Shown here piece by piece: positions 18,355 to 27,709 of a stretch of DNA of 64,000 nt. Within the stretch, counting starts at the first letter, position 1, and every line of letters begins with the position of its first letter. This DNA is from Flavobacteriales bacterium (GTDB lineage: Bacteria > Bacteroidota > Bacteroidia > Flavobacteriales_D > Crocinitomicaceae). The stretch covers positions 1 through 64,000 of the forward strand of contig CANMTO010000011.1 of NCBI GenBank assembly GCA_947500755.1, written 5' to 3'. Below the pieces are notes generated by a model. It did not search any database and was not told where the DNA came from. It saw only the letters and a program-made list of their open reading frames with translations. The translations under genes were made by a program, and so were the position numbers.

Positions 18355-21051
18355 ATGACAAGATTTATACTCAGTGTAGTTATATTTTTCACTACATATT
18401 TTGCTCACAGTCAATATACCGTTTGTCTTGGCCAAGATTTATCGGTGTGCCCCGGTCAAACTGTTACCATAAACAATTGCAATCAAGGTGGTGGTGCCAA
18501 TAACGTTGCAGGTGTTTACTTGAATTCCCCAAGCCAAGTTAATTTATCTGATGACTCTTGGTCAGGCGTGGTTAATATCGGATTCCCATTCAATTTTTAT
18601 GGTCAAAATTATAACCAGTGTGTTATAGGTTCCAATGGATTAGTGTCATTTAACCTGGCAAACGCGAATGGATATTGTCCGTGGTCATTAGGGGGTATTC
18701 CTCCGCTACCGAATATGCAATTAACTGCTGCTCGGAATTCAATCATGCTAACCTATCAAGATATTAACCCTTCGTTAGGTGGTCAAGTTCAATATCAAAT
18801 GATCGGTACTGCACCAAACCGGAGATTTGTAGTGCTCTATAAAAACATTTTGATGTTTAGTTGCGTTCAACAATGTAACTACATGGCAATCATTATGTAT
18901 GAAACTACCAATGTATTTGAATTACACATTGGAAATAAACCCATCTGTAACGGTTGGAATAGTGGATTAGCCATTCAAGGTTCTGAGAATAATCCCATGA
19001 CGGTGGCACACATCACTCCTGGAAGAAACAACCAAGTTTGGGGCGCGAATCAAGATGGTCGTCGATTTACACCAACAGCTCCCAATAACACAAATCAATA
19101 CACCATGGCTCAAATTCCATATATGTTGGTTTCTAGTCCAGGCACAAATTTTATCTGGCAAAATACATTGGGACAAACGTTTCCATACAATAATGGAACC
19201 TTGGTGGTAAATAATGTGCCTACCCCAGGACCAACAGGTTATTTTCTTTCAGGGTCTGCTTGTAATGCGAGTATCGGTTCAATCACCAATGACACGACAT
19301 GGATATCGATTGGTGGTGCGGCGGTAAATGTCACTGTTACTAACGATATCTGTTCTCAATCCATCGGGTCTGTAACTGCCAATCCAACAGCAGGTACGCC
19401 ACCATTTACATATACCTGGACACCAAACATTGGGAATACACAAACTGTTAACAACCTCCCAGCAGGCACGTATTCGGTAACTGTTCAAGATGCAAGCGGA
19501 TGTCCTGCCACTGGTAGTGGAATCATTGGGGATACACCAGCGCAATATGCCGCCACCATGACCCAAGTGAGTTGTCCGGGTGGTAATGATGGCACGGCTA
19601 CCGCGAACATAATACCTGCTAACCCAGGCGCCACATATACTTGGAGTAATGGCCAGACTACCCAAACAGCTACTGGTTTAAGTGCCGGAACATATACCTG
19701 TAACATTGCAACACCAAGTGGTTGTTCAGGAAGTGTTTCCATAACGGTTACTGAAATCCCGGCGATGATTTTAAATTTAACCAATGTTGTTAACGCAAAT
19801 TGCAATAGCATTAATAACGGTAGCGCAACTATGAATGTTTCACAAGGTACACCAGGTTATCTATACAGTTGGACCGGTTCTGCTTCTGTATCTAATATTG
19901 CTATAGATTTAGGTGCTGGCCCTCATACAGTAACTGTAACTGATGCTAATGGATGTGTTCAAGACACAACGTTTAATATAAGTGAACCTCCATCGTTATC
20001 AATTTCATTTCTTACCCAAGACACCATGATTTGTCCTGAGGCAAGCATTACATTAAGTGCGCAGGGTGTTGGTGGTTCAAGCCCATACATTTTCAGTTGG
20101 GTGGATAATAATGGGAATTCTTTCGGGCCGGCAAGCTCAATCACCGTTGACCCAATCGGAACTCCAACTGAGTATTGTGTTACACTATCTGAGCAATGTG
20201 GATCACCAACCACGCAAGATTGCATGACAATAACCTTTCCTACTCCGATCATCCCAAGTATTACTCCAAATTATCCAATACTTTGTATGCCAGGATCATT
20301 TAATTTCTCAAATACATCTGCCAATGCTGCGGAAATTGCATCTACCGTTTACACCTTCTCTAATGGGGATACATACACCGTTCCGGGTATGCAGAATTTT
20401 TCAAATACCTTCCCTTATCCAGGATTTTACAGTGTGAATATGACTGCCACTTCTATATATGGTTGTGTTTATTCTAACAGTACCCAGGATATCGTTGAAG
20501 TGACTCCTTTACCTACAGCAGACTTTGTACTTTCACGAAACCCTGTAACCTGGTTTGAAACCTCAGTTCAGGCCAATGATAATTCTCAGGGAAATATCGT
20601 AGATTGGCAATGGTCTTGTGATCAAGCGGAAAGTATTACGAGCAATGGAGTTAACGCAATGTTTACATTCCCGCAGGGAGTTGTGGGAACTTATTACCTA
20701 AACTTAACAATAACAACTGCTCAAGGATGTTCAGATTCGATATCTTTACCTCTGGAAATCATTCCTGACATTGTATTTTATGTTCCAAATACATTCACGC
20801 CAGATGATGATGAACATAACCAAACGTGGCGATTTTATGTAGAAGGCATTGATGAAATGGGCTTTCATTTAACCGTATATAACCGTTGGGGAGAAACAGT
20901 ATGGGAAACGTATGATCCTTCTGGAGAATGGGACGGAATGTATGGAGAAAAGTTAGTACAGCCCGGTGTTTATACATGGACCGCATGGTACAAGGAGCGG
21001 GACAGTGATGGAAAGAAAATTAGACAAGGATTTGTAAATGTATTAAGGTAA
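18355..21051 (+). CDS. SprB-repeat surface protein with T9SS type B C-terminal domain
   Basis: 898-residue secreted protein with a signal peptide (about 1-19, ending AHSQ). The N-terminal 300 residues form a Cys-containing domain that resembles propeller or lectin-like exoprotein heads (unrecognised). Three SprB-like repeats follow (about 325-395, 400-468, 477-545; each has TYxWxNGQTTQT... and ...SGC), as in the Flavobacterium gliding adhesin SprB. An Ig-like and two PKD-like regions lead to the type B sorting domain (about 806-898, VPNTFTPDDDEHNQ...YNRWG). A candidate adhesin. The DUF4197 lipoprotein gene starts 2 nt after its stop. Confidence 0.86.
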   Translation: MTRFILSVVIFFTTYFAHSQYTVCLGQDLSVCPGQTVTINNCNQGGGANNVAGVYLNSPSQVNLSDDSWSGVVNIGFPFNFYGQNYNQCVIGSNGLVSFNLANANGYCPWSLGGIPPLPNMQLTAARNSIMLTYQDINPSLGGQVQYQMIGTAPNRRFVVLYKNILMFSCVQQCNYMAIIMYETTNVFELHIGNKPICNGWNSGLAIQGSENNPMTVAHITPGRNNQVWGANQDGRRFTPTAPNNTNQYTMAQIPYMLVSSPGTNFIWQNTLGQTFPYNNGTLVVNNVPTPGPTGYFLSGSACNASIGSITNDTTWISIGGAAVNVTVTNDICSQSIGSVTANPTAGTPPFTYTWTPNIGNTQTVNNLPAGTYSVTVQDASGCPATGSGIIGDTPAQYAATMTQVSCPGGNDGTATANIIPANPGATYTWSNGQTTQTATGLSAGTYTCNIATPSGCSGSVSITVTEIPAMILNLTNVVNANCNSINNGSATMNVSQGTPGYLYSWTGSASVSNIAIDLGAGPHTVTVTDANGCVQDTTFNISEPPSLSISFLTQDTMICPEASITLSAQGVGGSSPYIFSWVDNNGNSFGPASSITVDPIGTPTEYCVTLSEQCGSPTTQDCMTITFPTPIIPSITPNYPILCMPGSFNFSNTSANAAEIASTVYTFSNGDTYTVPGMQNFSNTFPYPGFYSVNMTATSIYGCVYSNSTQDIVEVTPLPTADFVLSRNPVTWFETSVQANDNSQGNIVDWQWSCDQAESITSNGVNAMFTFPQGVVGTYYLNLTITTAQGCSDSISLPLEIIPDIVFYVPNTFTPDDDEHNQTWRFYVEGIDEMGFHLTVYNRWGETVWETYDPSGEWDGMYGEKLVQPGVYTWTAWYKERDSDGKKIRQGFVNVLR

Positions 21052-21053
21052 CT

Positions 21054-21776
21054 ATGAAAAAGTTTTATGCTATTCTTATTATCGGTGGTTTATTAATTGG
21101 ATGTGGCGTGGTGGATCTCTCCTCGCTGCCCATAGCAACAACAGCTCCTGTCAAACCTCAACTCACCAATGATGAAGTAATTAAGGGATTAAAAGAAGCC
21201 TTAACCGTTGGAATTAAAAATTCAGTAGATTCAAGTTCAGTGCTTGACGGTTTCTTAAAGAATCCAGCAATACGTTTACCATTCCCTCCGGATGCAATTA
21301 AAGTCAGGGAGAAGGCGATTAATCTTGGGATGCAAGGGCAAGTGGATAAATTTGAAACCACGTTGAATCGTGCCGCAGAAGAGGCTGTTAAAGAAGCGTT
21401 ACCTATTTTTAAAAACGCGATATTAAACATGTCTATTCAAGATGGATTTGCCATATTGAAAGGCGGAAATGGTGCAGCAACTAAGTTCTTGAAAGATAAA
21501 ACATCGGACAGCCTTGCTGTTGCGTTTTTGCCCAAGGTAAAGAATGCTACTAGCAAGGTACAATTAACTTCCTACTGGAATCCAATTATCACCAAATATA
21601 ACGCTGCTGTTACACTTACGGGTGGAGAAAAAATAAATCCAGATTTAGATGCCTATGTTACTCAGTTAGCAATTCAAGGGTTGTTTAAACTCGTAGAGAA
21701 AGAAGAAAATAAAATCAGGAAAGATCCAGGTGCTCGAGTCACCGATTTATTGATGAAGGTATTTAGTAATATATAA
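21054..21776 (+). CDS. DUF4197 lipoprotein
   Basis: 240 residues. The lipobox LIGC puts the acylated Cys near residue 17, so it is a lipoprotein. The rest is helical and matches the DUF4197 family (GLKEALTVGIKNSVD..., PFPPDAIKVREKA, DGFAILKGGNGAATKFLKDKT). The family is widespread but its role is unknown. It starts 2 nt after the SprB-repeat gene and is therefore probably translated from the same mRNA. A TTG-started phosphorylase gene follows after 10 nt. Confidence 0.85.
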   Translation: MKKFYAILIIGGLLIGCGVVDLSSLPIATTAPVKPQLTNDEVIKGLKEALTVGIKNSVDSSSVLDGFLKNPAIRLPFPPDAIKVREKAINLGMQGQVDKFETTLNRAAEEAVKEALPIFKNAILNMSIQDGFAILKGGNGAATKFLKDKTSDSLAVAFLPKVKNATSKVQLTSYWNPIITKYNAAVTLTGGEKINPDLDAYVTQLAIQGLFKLVEKEENKIRKDPGARVTDLLMKVFSNI

Positions 21777-21786
21777 CCTTAATCCA

Positions 21787-22656
21787 TTGAAACATTTTCC
21801 GCCAACTGAGCTCGCGTTAAATGCGCAAAACCAGGTATATCATTTAGGCCTTTCTCGAGATCAAGTTGCACCGACTGTTATTCTGGTAGGTGATCAAGAT
21901 CGAGTTTCTATGATATCCAATTTTTTTGATGAGATAGCGCATAAAAGTCAACATCGTGAGTTTGTCTGCCATACAGGAACATACCGCGGAAAAAGAATCT
22001 CTGCGCTTTCCACTGGAATAGGTACGGATAATATCGACATTACGGTAAATGAACTTGACGCTTTGGTTAACATCGACCTTACGACGAGAACCGAACTTCC
22101 GAGCCATACGTCACTGAATTTAATACGCATTGGAACCTGTGGGATTTTACAGCCACAAATCCCAGTGCATAGTTATATTGTTTCCACGCATGCCTTTGGA
22201 TTAGATAATGTAGCACACTTTTACGATATCGAATTTACCGATACAGAACGTTACATGAATGAACAGATTAAAGAATTCCTGCAACTCCCCAAGGGGATTG
22301 AACCCTATTTTGTTGGAGCAGATTCCGACTTAACATTTCAATTAACAGATGATTTTTGTTTTCCCGGAATTACCATTACAAGTTCTGGATTTTATGGTCC
22401 GCAAGGAAGGCAATTACGTCTAAATTCTCGGATTGCTGACATTCAAATGAACGCGCAGCATTTCAACGAAAACAATTTAAGGCTGCTTAACTTTGAAATG
22501 GAAAGTTCGGCCCTCTTTTCTTTAGGACGAGCCCTTGGACACCGATGTGCAACCATTTGTTTGGGAATTGCCAACCGGCCCAACACAACTTTTTCGGAAG
22601 GGTATTACACGGAAATGAATCAACTGATTAAATTCGTACTCGATCGAGTATCTTAG
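21787..22656 (+). CDS. nucleoside phosphorylase (uridine phosphorylase-like)
   Basis: 289-residue member of the PNP/UDP phosphorylase family, which splits nucleosides with phosphate to give base and ribose-1-phosphate for salvage. Visible motifs are ILVGDQDRV near the N-terminus, STGIGTDNIDI, RIGTCG and FEMESSALF for ribose binding. Uridine is the likely substrate by resemblance, not proven. The start is TTG (21787); no in-frame ATG gives a complete first strand. The stop overlaps the convergent TlpA-like gene by 4 nt. Confidence 0.88.
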   Translation: MKHFPPTELALNAQNQVYHLGLSRDQVAPTVILVGDQDRVSMISNFFDEIAHKSQHREFVCHTGTYRGKRISALSTGIGTDNIDITVNELDALVNIDLTTRTELPSHTSLNLIRIGTCGILQPQIPVHSYIVSTHAFGLDNVAHFYDIEFTDTERYMNEQIKEFLQLPKGIEPYFVGADSDLTFQLTDDFCFPGITITSSGFYGPQGRQLRLNSRIADIQMNAQHFNENNLRLLNFEMESSALFSLGRALGHRCATICLGIANRPNTTFSEGYYTEMNQLIKFVLDRVS

Positions 22657-23183
22657 TTATCCAAGTATTTATCTAGGGTAAGGTGAAGGTTTATGCCGCG
22701 TAGTTCAGCACCTTTTGCGATAATTTCACCATTTTCATCTACGAGGAAGGCACTGGGAATGGAAAAGACGCCATAGAGGTTTGATATCTTGTTCCCTTCA
22801 TCTAAGCCGTGATATTTCCATACCATTCCATCGGATTTAATGGCGTCTTTCCAAGCAGCGGACTCACGGTCCAAAGACACACTAAAAACGGTAAAGCCTT
22901 TACCATTAATAAATTTCTTTTTTCGGTATTTATGGTAAGCCTCCACGACATTGGGCATTTCTTTCCTGCACGGACCACACCACGAGGCCCAAAAATCTAC
23001 CAACACCAACTTGCCTTTTAATTTAGACAGTGAAATCTTTTTGCCTTTGTGAGACTTCATTTCAATATCGGGCGCTAGTCCTTTGGGGCTATGCGAAACC
23101 TCAGCGGTATTCCTAAAGCAAAAGGCACCGCAAAAAATGAGTACAATAAAGGCCAATGGAAGAAATGGTTGTATAGCTTTCAT
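22653..23183 (-). CDS. TlpA-like thioredoxin-fold protein
   Basis: 176 residues: an N-terminal hydrophobic signal or anchor (about 8-26, with Cys at 18 and 22), then a thioredoxin fold with the redox motif WCGPC in FWASWCGPCRKEM. Such periplasmic or membrane-tethered TlpA/ResA proteins reduce disulfides, often during cytochrome c maturation or in stress response. It is the last gene of the purL-DUF4290-murA-tlpA operon; murA ends at the base next to its start. The substrate is unknown. Confidence 0.85.
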   Translation of the reverse strand: MKAIQPFLPLAFIVLIFCGAFCFRNTAEVSHSPKGLAPDIEMKSHKGKKISLSKLKGKLVLVDFWASWCGPCRKEMPNVVEAYHKYRKKKFINGKGFTVFSVSLDRESAAWKDAIKSDGMVWKYHGLDEGNKISNLYGVFSIPSAFLVDENGEIIAKGAELRGINLHLTLDKYLDN

Positions 23184-24491
23184 TTATCCAATTCTACGAA
23201 TATCTGCACCAATGTTATTCAAACGAATCTCTATGTCTTGATAACCTCGGTCTATCTGATCAATGTTGTGAATCACGCTCTTCCCATTCGCTGAAAGTGC
23301 AGCAATAAGTAGAGATACTCCTGCACGAATATCCGGTGAAGTCATTGAAATACCCTTGAGTTGATGTTCTCGATTTAGTCCAATTACGGTTGCTCGGTGT
23401 GGATCACACAGTATGATTTGAGCTCCCATATCTATTAATTTATCCACGAAGAACAACCTAGATTCGAACATTTTTTGGTGAATCAGAACAGAACCTTTAG
23501 CTTGAGTTGCTACGACTAAAATAATCGAAAGTAGATCAGGTGTGAAGCCAGGCCATGGCGCGTCATAAATCGTTAAAATCGACCCATCAATGAAGGTATC
23601 TATTTCATAATGATCTTGTGCGGGCACAAAAATATCGTCGCCGCGACGTTCCAATTTAATTCCCAACCTTCTAAAAACATTTGGAATAATTCCCAGATTA
23701 TCCCAGCTTACGTCCTTTATGGTAATCTCTGATTGAGTCATGGCTGCCAAGCCAATAAAACTCCCTATTTCAATCATGTCGGGCAAAATACGATGAAAAC
23801 ACCCTTTTAATTCTTTTACGCCTTGAATATGCAACAAATTAGAACCAATGCCTTCAATTTTCGCTCCCATGGAATTAAGCATCCTACACAGTTGTTGAAT
23901 GTACGGTTCACAAGCTGCGTTGTAGAAGGTGGTTTTCCCCTCAGCCAACACTGCAGCCATAAGGATGTTTGCCGTTCCTGTAACCGAAGCCTCATCGAGG
24001 TGAATGTATGTGCCTTTTAATTTTTTTGCCTCAATGGAATAGAAATGCTCCCCCGCGTCGTAGTTAAACTTGGCACCGAGTAGCGTAAATCCTTCAAAGT
24101 GGGTATCTAATCTTCGACGACCAATTTTATCTCCTCCTGGTTTAGGGATGAACCCTTTTCCAAACCGTGCGAGAAGGGGTCCTACAATCATGATCGATCC
24201 GCGTAACGAAGCGGCACGCATTTTAAAATCCTCGGTTTCTAAATAGGATAGGTCAATGTCTTTGGCTTGAAAAATATAGGTGCCTTTCTCTACTTTTTCC
24301 ACCTTAACGCCCATGGTTTGTAGTAGACCAATCAGTTTGTTCACATCAATAATGTCCGGGACATTAGAGATTGTTACTTTTTCAGCGGTCAACAACGGGG
24401 CACATAATACTTGAAGGGCCTCGTTTTTTGCTCCTTGTGGATGCAATTCTCCTTTTAACGGCTTTCCGCCATGAATTTCAAAAGATGCCAT
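23184..24491 (-). CDS. murA: UDP-N-acetylglucosamine 1-carboxyvinyltransferase, Asp-type active site
   Basis: First committed step of peptidoglycan synthesis: transfer of enolpyruvate from PEP to UDP-GlcNAc in the cytoplasm. 435 residues, the usual length, with GAKNEALQ at the N-terminus and RAGVSLLIAAL near the end. The active-site loop reads PGGDKIGRR, so residue 121 is Asp where Escherichia coli has Cys115. Asp at this position is known in MurA of Mycobacterium tuberculosis, Chlamydia and Borrelia and makes the enzyme refractory to fosfomycin. The codon (GAT, minus strand 24129-24131) is unambiguous. It lies 6 nt after the DUF4290 gene. Confidence 0.95.
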   Translation of the reverse strand: MASFEIHGGKPLKGELHPQGAKNEALQVLCAPLLTAEKVTISNVPDIIDVNKLIGLLQTMGVKVEKVEKGTYIFQAKDIDLSYLETEDFKMRAASLRGSIMIVGPLLARFGKGFIPKPGGDKIGRRRLDTHFEGFTLLGAKFNYDAGEHFYSIEAKKLKGTYIHLDEASVTGTANILMAAVLAEGKTTFYNAACEPYIQQLCRMLNSMGAKIEGIGSNLLHIQGVKELKGCFHRILPDMIEIGSFIGLAAMTQSEITIKDVSWDNLGIIPNVFRRLGIKLERRGDDIFVPAQDHYEIDTFIDGSILTIYDAPWPGFTPDLLSIILVVATQAKGSVLIHQKMFESRLFFVDKLIDMGAQIILCDPHRATVIGLNREHQLKGISMTSPDIRAGVSLLIAALSANGKSVIHNIDQIDRGYQDIEIRLNNIGADIRRIG

Positions 24492-24497
24492 TACTTC

Positions 24498-25133
24498 TTA
24501 AAATTTTTTTTTCTTTGGTTTTTGCTTAAAATTCTTGGAGAATTTCTTGTTGTTGTTGTTATTAGCTCCCATTCCCATGGATCTTAATAACACATTGGTA
24601 TTCATCAATTCATCCGGATTCTCTAATACCAAATCTCCTTTCGAAAGCTCTTTTAATTGATCTGCAATCACTTGATTTTCAACGGTATCGTTATTATACG
24701 ACAGGAATTGTTTTTTCATGAAATTCGCCATCGTATTTTTCAAATAGTCGCGCTCGTCTTCCTTGGTAATATCTTTCGCTAACTCTAGAATTTCTTGAGT
24801 GTACTTTCCATAATGACCATACCTGATTTTACTTTTTGGATAGGCCATTATCTGGGGTCTCTCTTGCAAGGACTCAGGTTTTGGGATTTCGTACGGTGAA
24901 TCCACCTCTAAATTAAAATCAGACATCACGAAAAGGTGTGTCCATAATTTGTGTCGAAAATCATCTACATCACGGAGGTGAGGATTCAATTGTCCCATCA
25001 CTTCAATGATCGCTTGTGCAGCACGATTACGTTCTTTACGATCAGAAATTTCCATGGCGTGTGCAATCATGTTTTGCACATTTCGACCATATTCTGGTAA
25101 AATCAGTTTACCGCGTGTTGTATTATATTCCAT
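24498..25133 (-). CDS. DUF4290 protein
   Basis: 211 residues, matching the Bacteroidota-specific DUF4290 family (MEYNTTRGKLILPEYGRN at the start). It is soluble and mostly helical, with a very basic Lys-rich C-terminus (about 195-211) preceded by an Asn run. The function is unknown. It sits between purL (adjacent, 0 nt) and murA (6 nt), and its association with murA suggests a role near cell-envelope synthesis, although this is only context. Confidence 0.85.
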   Translation of the reverse strand: MEYNTTRGKLILPEYGRNVQNMIAHAMEISDRKERNRAAQAIIEVMGQLNPHLRDVDDFRHKLWTHLFVMSDFNLEVDSPYEIPKPESLQERPQIMAYPKSKIRYGHYGKYTQEILELAKDITKEDERDYLKNTMANFMKKQFLSYNNDTVENQVIADQLKELSKGDLVLENPDELMNTNVLLRSMGMGANNNNNKKFSKNFKQKPKKKKF

Positions 25134-27371
25134 TTAAGATTCAATTTTTGCACCGAGTGCATTCATGTAAATATCGCGTGCTTCATCGATAAAACCAAAT
25201 GCCTGTAAATCTATTTGCATTTTGCCTTTCGTTACATGCCCCAAAAGAATTATCGGAGTATCGCATGATTGTTTAAATTCACTAAACGCATTGCGCTTTT
25301 CCTCTGGTAAGGTCACCACTACTCGTCCTTGGCCTTCTCCGAATAAAAACGCATCGGTCCGAATGTCCATGTCGGTTTCAATATCAAAACCAAGACCTCT
25401 TGGAAAGCCCATTTCCACTAAGGAAACGAACAGACCACCATCGGAAATATCATGGGCAGCATTGATTAACTCTTGTGCGATGAGTGCTTTTACCGTCTCT
25501 TGCATGTTGAATTCTTCATCCAAATCAAACCTTGGCACCGGTGAAAGCTTCACCCCTTGAATAGACGATAAATACTCAGAGGATCCTATGTCATCGGAAT
25601 AATTTCCAACCAAATAAATTAAGTCGCCCTTTTCTTTAAAATCAAGGGTCATTTTTTTATCCTTATCTTCCAAAATACCGATCATTCCAATGGTTGGAGT
25701 TGGAAATACTGGAACTTCTTTTCCGGCAATTACCGATTGATTATAAAAGGAAACATTCCCTCCGGTAACTGGGGTAGAAAATTTAATACAAGCCGCACTC
25801 ATTCCCTTGATTGCACCAACAAATTGCCAGTAGCTTTCTGGATTGTAGGGATTTCCAAAATTCAAACAATTGGTTACTGCGGAAGGAATACCTCCTGAAA
25901 CAGTAATATTTCTTGCCGCTTCAGAAACAGCGATCATTGTCCCGATTTCAGGATCAGAATTGACGTATCGTGAATTGCAATCAACGGTCATCGCTAGGGC
26001 CTTTCTCGTTCCTTTAATGGAGACAATCCCTGCATCTGACGGTGCATTGGTGGACATATTCACTGTACCTACCATGGAGTCATATTGCTCATAAACCCAT
26101 CGCTTTGAGGCAATGTTAGGCAAGCCCAACAGTTGATAAGCAACGGCTTTAAGGTCTGAAGGAACCTTAATAGACTCTGGATTAAATTTCTTTGCTTCAG
26201 CATAATAAGCCGGCTCAGAATATTCACGCTTATTTTGGGGAGCACCACCTCCAAGCACTAAGGACTCGGCTGGCACATCACCCACTAATTCCCCATGCAT
26301 GTAATAGCGAATTCTACCCGTATCTGTAACATGACCAATCTCTTCTGCATGTAAATCCCATTTATCAAAAATCGATTTTACCACATGCTCTTTCCCTTTG
26401 TGAACGACAACCAGCATTCGCTCTTGGGATTCGGAAAGCAAAATTTCATAGGGTAACATATTCTCTTGTCTGGTAGGAACTTTATCCAAATAAATCTCCA
26501 TGCCTACCCCTCCAGCCGCAGACATTTCTGTGGTTGAACAGGTAATCCCGGCAGCTCCCATGTCTTGCATGCCTACAATCGCATCCGTTTGTGCCAATTC
26601 CATGGTCGCTTCGAGCAGTAACTTTTCCATGAAAGGATCACCCACTTGAACCGAAGGTAAATCATTGGCGGAATCTTCAGTAATGTCTTTGGAAGCGAAA
26701 GCTGCTCCCGCTATCCCGTCTTTACCGGTGGCAGAACCCACAATAAACACTGGATTCCCAGGACCTTTGGCTGTGGCAGATATAATTCTTTTTATGTCTA
26801 TAATTCCCGCTGAAAATGCGTTTACCAAAGGGTTTGTATTGTACGAATCATCAAAAAATACTTCACCGCCAACAATTGGAATACCGAACGCATTTCCGTA
26901 GTCGCCAATTCCTTTAACCACACCCTTAACCAACCATTTGGTTCGTGGCAGGTCTAAATTGCCAAAACGCAGCGAATTCAATTGCGCGATTGGGCGTGCA
27001 CCCATGGTGAAAATGTCTCGATTAATCCCCCCTACTCCTGTCGCGGCGCCTTGATAAGGCTCTAATGCACTGGGGTGGTTGTGGGATTCAATTTTAAAAA
27101 CACACCCAAGACCATCGCCGATGTCTACCAGTCCAGCATTTTCCTCTCCGGCTTTAACCAGCATGTGTGGACCATCCTTGGGAAGTGTTTTCAACCAAAG
27201 AATTGAATTTTTGTACGAGCAGTGCTCGGACCACATGACGGAGTAAATTGCGGTTTCTGTAAAATTCGGGGTTCGACCAAGAATTCCTTGAATTTGCTCA
27301 AACTCTTCTGCTAACAGTCCCAGTTCTTTTGCTTGCGTGAGCGTCGCTTCTTGTTGTAGGGTATTTTCCAT
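25134..27371 (-). CDS. purL: phosphoribosylformylglycinamidine synthase subunit PurL (short type)
   Basis: ATP-dependent fourth step of purine synthesis, FGAR to FGAM. About 745 residues is the short PurL form, which lacks the glutaminase and needs PurQ and PurS; purS lies at 56.2 kb here, purQ was not seen. Recognisable are [13 protein letters not shown], the [15 protein letters not shown] region and DISDGGL near the C-terminal half. The ATG at 27371 is chosen: an upstream in-frame TTG (27389) falls in the -7 element. First gene of the purL-DUF4290-murA-tlpA operon. Confidence 0.96.
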   Translation of the reverse strand: MENTLQQEATLTQAKELGLLAEEFEQIQGILGRTPNFTETAIYSVMWSEHCSYKNSILWLKTLPKDGPHMLVKAGEENAGLVDIGDGLGCVFKIESHNHPSALEPYQGAATGVGGINRDIFTMGARPIAQLNSLRFGNLDLPRTKWLVKGVVKGIGDYGNAFGIPIVGGEVFFDDSYNTNPLVNAFSAGIIDIKRIISATAKGPGNPVFIVGSATGKDGIAGAAFASKDITEDSANDLPSVQVGDPFMEKLLLEATMELAQTDAIVGMQDMGAAGITCSTTEMSAAGGVGMEIYLDKVPTRQENMLPYEILLSESQERMLVVVHKGKEHVVKSIFDKWDLHAEEIGHVTDTGRIRYYMHGELVGDVPAESLVLGGGAPQNKREYSEPAYYAEAKKFNPESIKVPSDLKAVAYQLLGLPNIASKRWVYEQYDSMVGTVNMSTNAPSDAGIVSIKGTRKALAMTVDCNSRYVNSDPEIGTMIAVSEAARNITVSGGIPSAVTNCLNFGNPYNPESYWQFVGAIKGMSAACIKFSTPVTGGNVSFYNQSVIAGKEVPVFPTPTIGMIGILEDKDKKMTLDFKEKGDLIYLVGNYSDDIGSSEYLSSIQGVKLSPVPRFDLDEEFNMQETVKALIAQELINAAHDISDGGLFVSLVEMGFPRGLGFDIETDMDIRTDAFLFGEGQGRVVVTLPEEKRNAFSEFKQSCDTPIILLGHVTKGKMQIDLQAFGFIDEARDIYMNALGAKIES

Positions 27372-27386
27372 GATAAATTTCAGGCT

Positions 27387-27394
27387 CAAAAGTA
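27387..27394 (-). promoter_or_regulatory. -7 promoter element of the purL operon
   Basis: Minus-strand TACTTTTG fits TAnnTTTG, 15 nt before the purL ATG. A TTG lies 16 nt further upstream (27411-27413), slightly short of the consensus 19. Confidence 0.5.
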
Positions 27395-27452
27395 CGGAAT
27401 ATCTTTAAGTCAATACCCGTTGAGACAAAGATTCAGCCCCAACTTTATTAAC

Positions 27453-27477
27453 AAAAAAATCCGGATAAACCGGATTT
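27453..27477 (-). terminator. intrinsic terminator after the Cys-rich lipoprotein gene
   Basis: Minus-strand stem with arms AAATCCGG and CCGGATTT, a 5-nt loop, then seven T. It closes the TonB receptor-lipoprotein operon and insulates the purL promoter. Confidence 0.8.
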
Positions 27478-27499
27478 AATAATGTTGAAGACAGAATGT

Positions 27500-27709
27500 T
27501 TAATGTGCACAATGCACCACATAAGTGCCCGTAGAGTCTGTGTAGCCATTCGCTTCTAACCCCTCCATCTCATCCCCGCATTTTTCACCAAGCTCAATCT
27601 CGGCACCAGCCTTATCGTAATGACAAGCTTCGCATTTGTCCTTTTCACACGCCGAGAATGACCCCGCCATTAAACCCAGTAAAGCAATAAATAACAGCTT
27701 AGTTTTCAT
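27500..27709 (-). CDS. small Cys/His-rich lipoprotein
   Basis: 69 residues. A signal peptide with lipobox (SFSAC) places the acylated Cys at 21, so the mature part is only about 48 residues. It holds four further Cys and three His in metal-site-like spacing: Cys26-x2-Cys29-His30, Cys44, and His66-Cys67-x-His69. The start ATG (27709) overlaps the last 11 nt of the TonB receptor gene, indicating coupled translation. No family is recognised. Inference: a periplasmic metal-binding lipoprotein working with the receptor. The Cys could instead form disulfides. Confidence 0.7.
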   Translation of the reverse strand: MKTKLLFIALLGLMAGSFSACEKDKCEACHYDKAGAEIELGEKCGDEMEGLEANGYTDSTGTYVVHCAH

